Notes under the pieces: model-generated
The model's input: the letters and a program-made list of their open reading frames with translations, nothing else
Told to the model about the DNA's origin: nothing
The model's database searches: none
DNA from: an uncultured Anaerococcus sp.
GTDB lineage: Bacteria > Bacillota > Clostridia > Tissierellales > Peptoniphilaceae
Reading direction: 5' to 3'
DNA length: 13,991 bases
Assembly: GCF_937934665.1 (NCBI RefSeq)
Contig: NZ_CALGYW010000134.1
Span: 1-13,991 of the forward strand
Part shown: in pieces, positions 13,973-13,991 of the stretch
Layout: each line of letters begins with the position of its first letter
Position numbering within the stretch: the stretch's first letter is position 1
Made by a program: the position numbers and the translations under genes

Positions 13973-13991
13973 ATTAACTGTCGGCAAGAGA

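Noticed and set aside
1..13991. CRISPR array, tRNA gene, rRNA gene, complete insertion sequence with transposase
   Set aside because: No regularly spaced direct repeats, no tRNA-like cloverleaf or CCA end, no rRNA signature and no transposase-like protein were seen.

Overview
The window is AT-rich Gram-positive (Firmicute-type) DNA with strong AGGAGG-like ribosome binding sites, sigma-A promoters, a mannose-family PTS operon ending in manO, and no spore or respiratory genes. From the protein sequences I would guess an anaerobic coccus of the Anaerococcus/Peptoniphilus kind, but this is a judgement from memory and not a database result.

Region 1 (1-3639) looks like a carbohydrate-degradation locus built around a glycyl radical enzyme. 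A transaldolase-like (fructose-6-phosphate aldolase family) gene runs in from the left edge. Facing it are a short two-helix membrane protein, a DeoR-type sugar-phosphate repressor and a glycyl-radical-enzyme activase. Divergent from the activase is a Gfo/Idh/MocA oxidoreductase. The aldolase + activase + DeoR set matches the neighbourhoods of E. coli ybiW-ybiY-fsaA and the streptococcal pfl2-talC locus, so the glycyl radical enzyme itself is expected just left of the window.

Region 2 (3640-4483) has no protein gene that I can support. It holds an extended -10 promoter and an unusually GC-rich, heavily self-complementary segment (about 3921-4202) with nested helices and a 7-bp pseudoknot. This is the strongest candidate for an undescribed or unassigned structured RNA. 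An AT-rich leader with two hairpins then leads into the PTS operon.

Region 3 (4484-7637) is a complete mannose-family PTS operon (EIIAB, EIIC, EIID, ManO/DUF956) closed by a clear intrinsic terminator.

Region 4 (7638-13429) starts with a cre-like palindrome and a promoter. It is followed by a tight run of five genes: an EF-G-like GTPase whose G3 motif has lost the catalytic His, a eukaryotic-type (GH13_8-like) glycogen branching enzyme, an SGNH hydrolase, an MscS channel and a DUF951 protein. Stops and starts overlap at three junctions.

Region 5 (13428-13991) begins with a roughly 205-bp imperfect palindrome (possible MITE, structured RNA or terminator) abutting the last gene. A doubtful 57-codon minus-strand frame follows. 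At the right edge is a near-consensus promoter with an A-rich upstream element, probably driving a stable RNA or another strongly expressed gene beyond the window.
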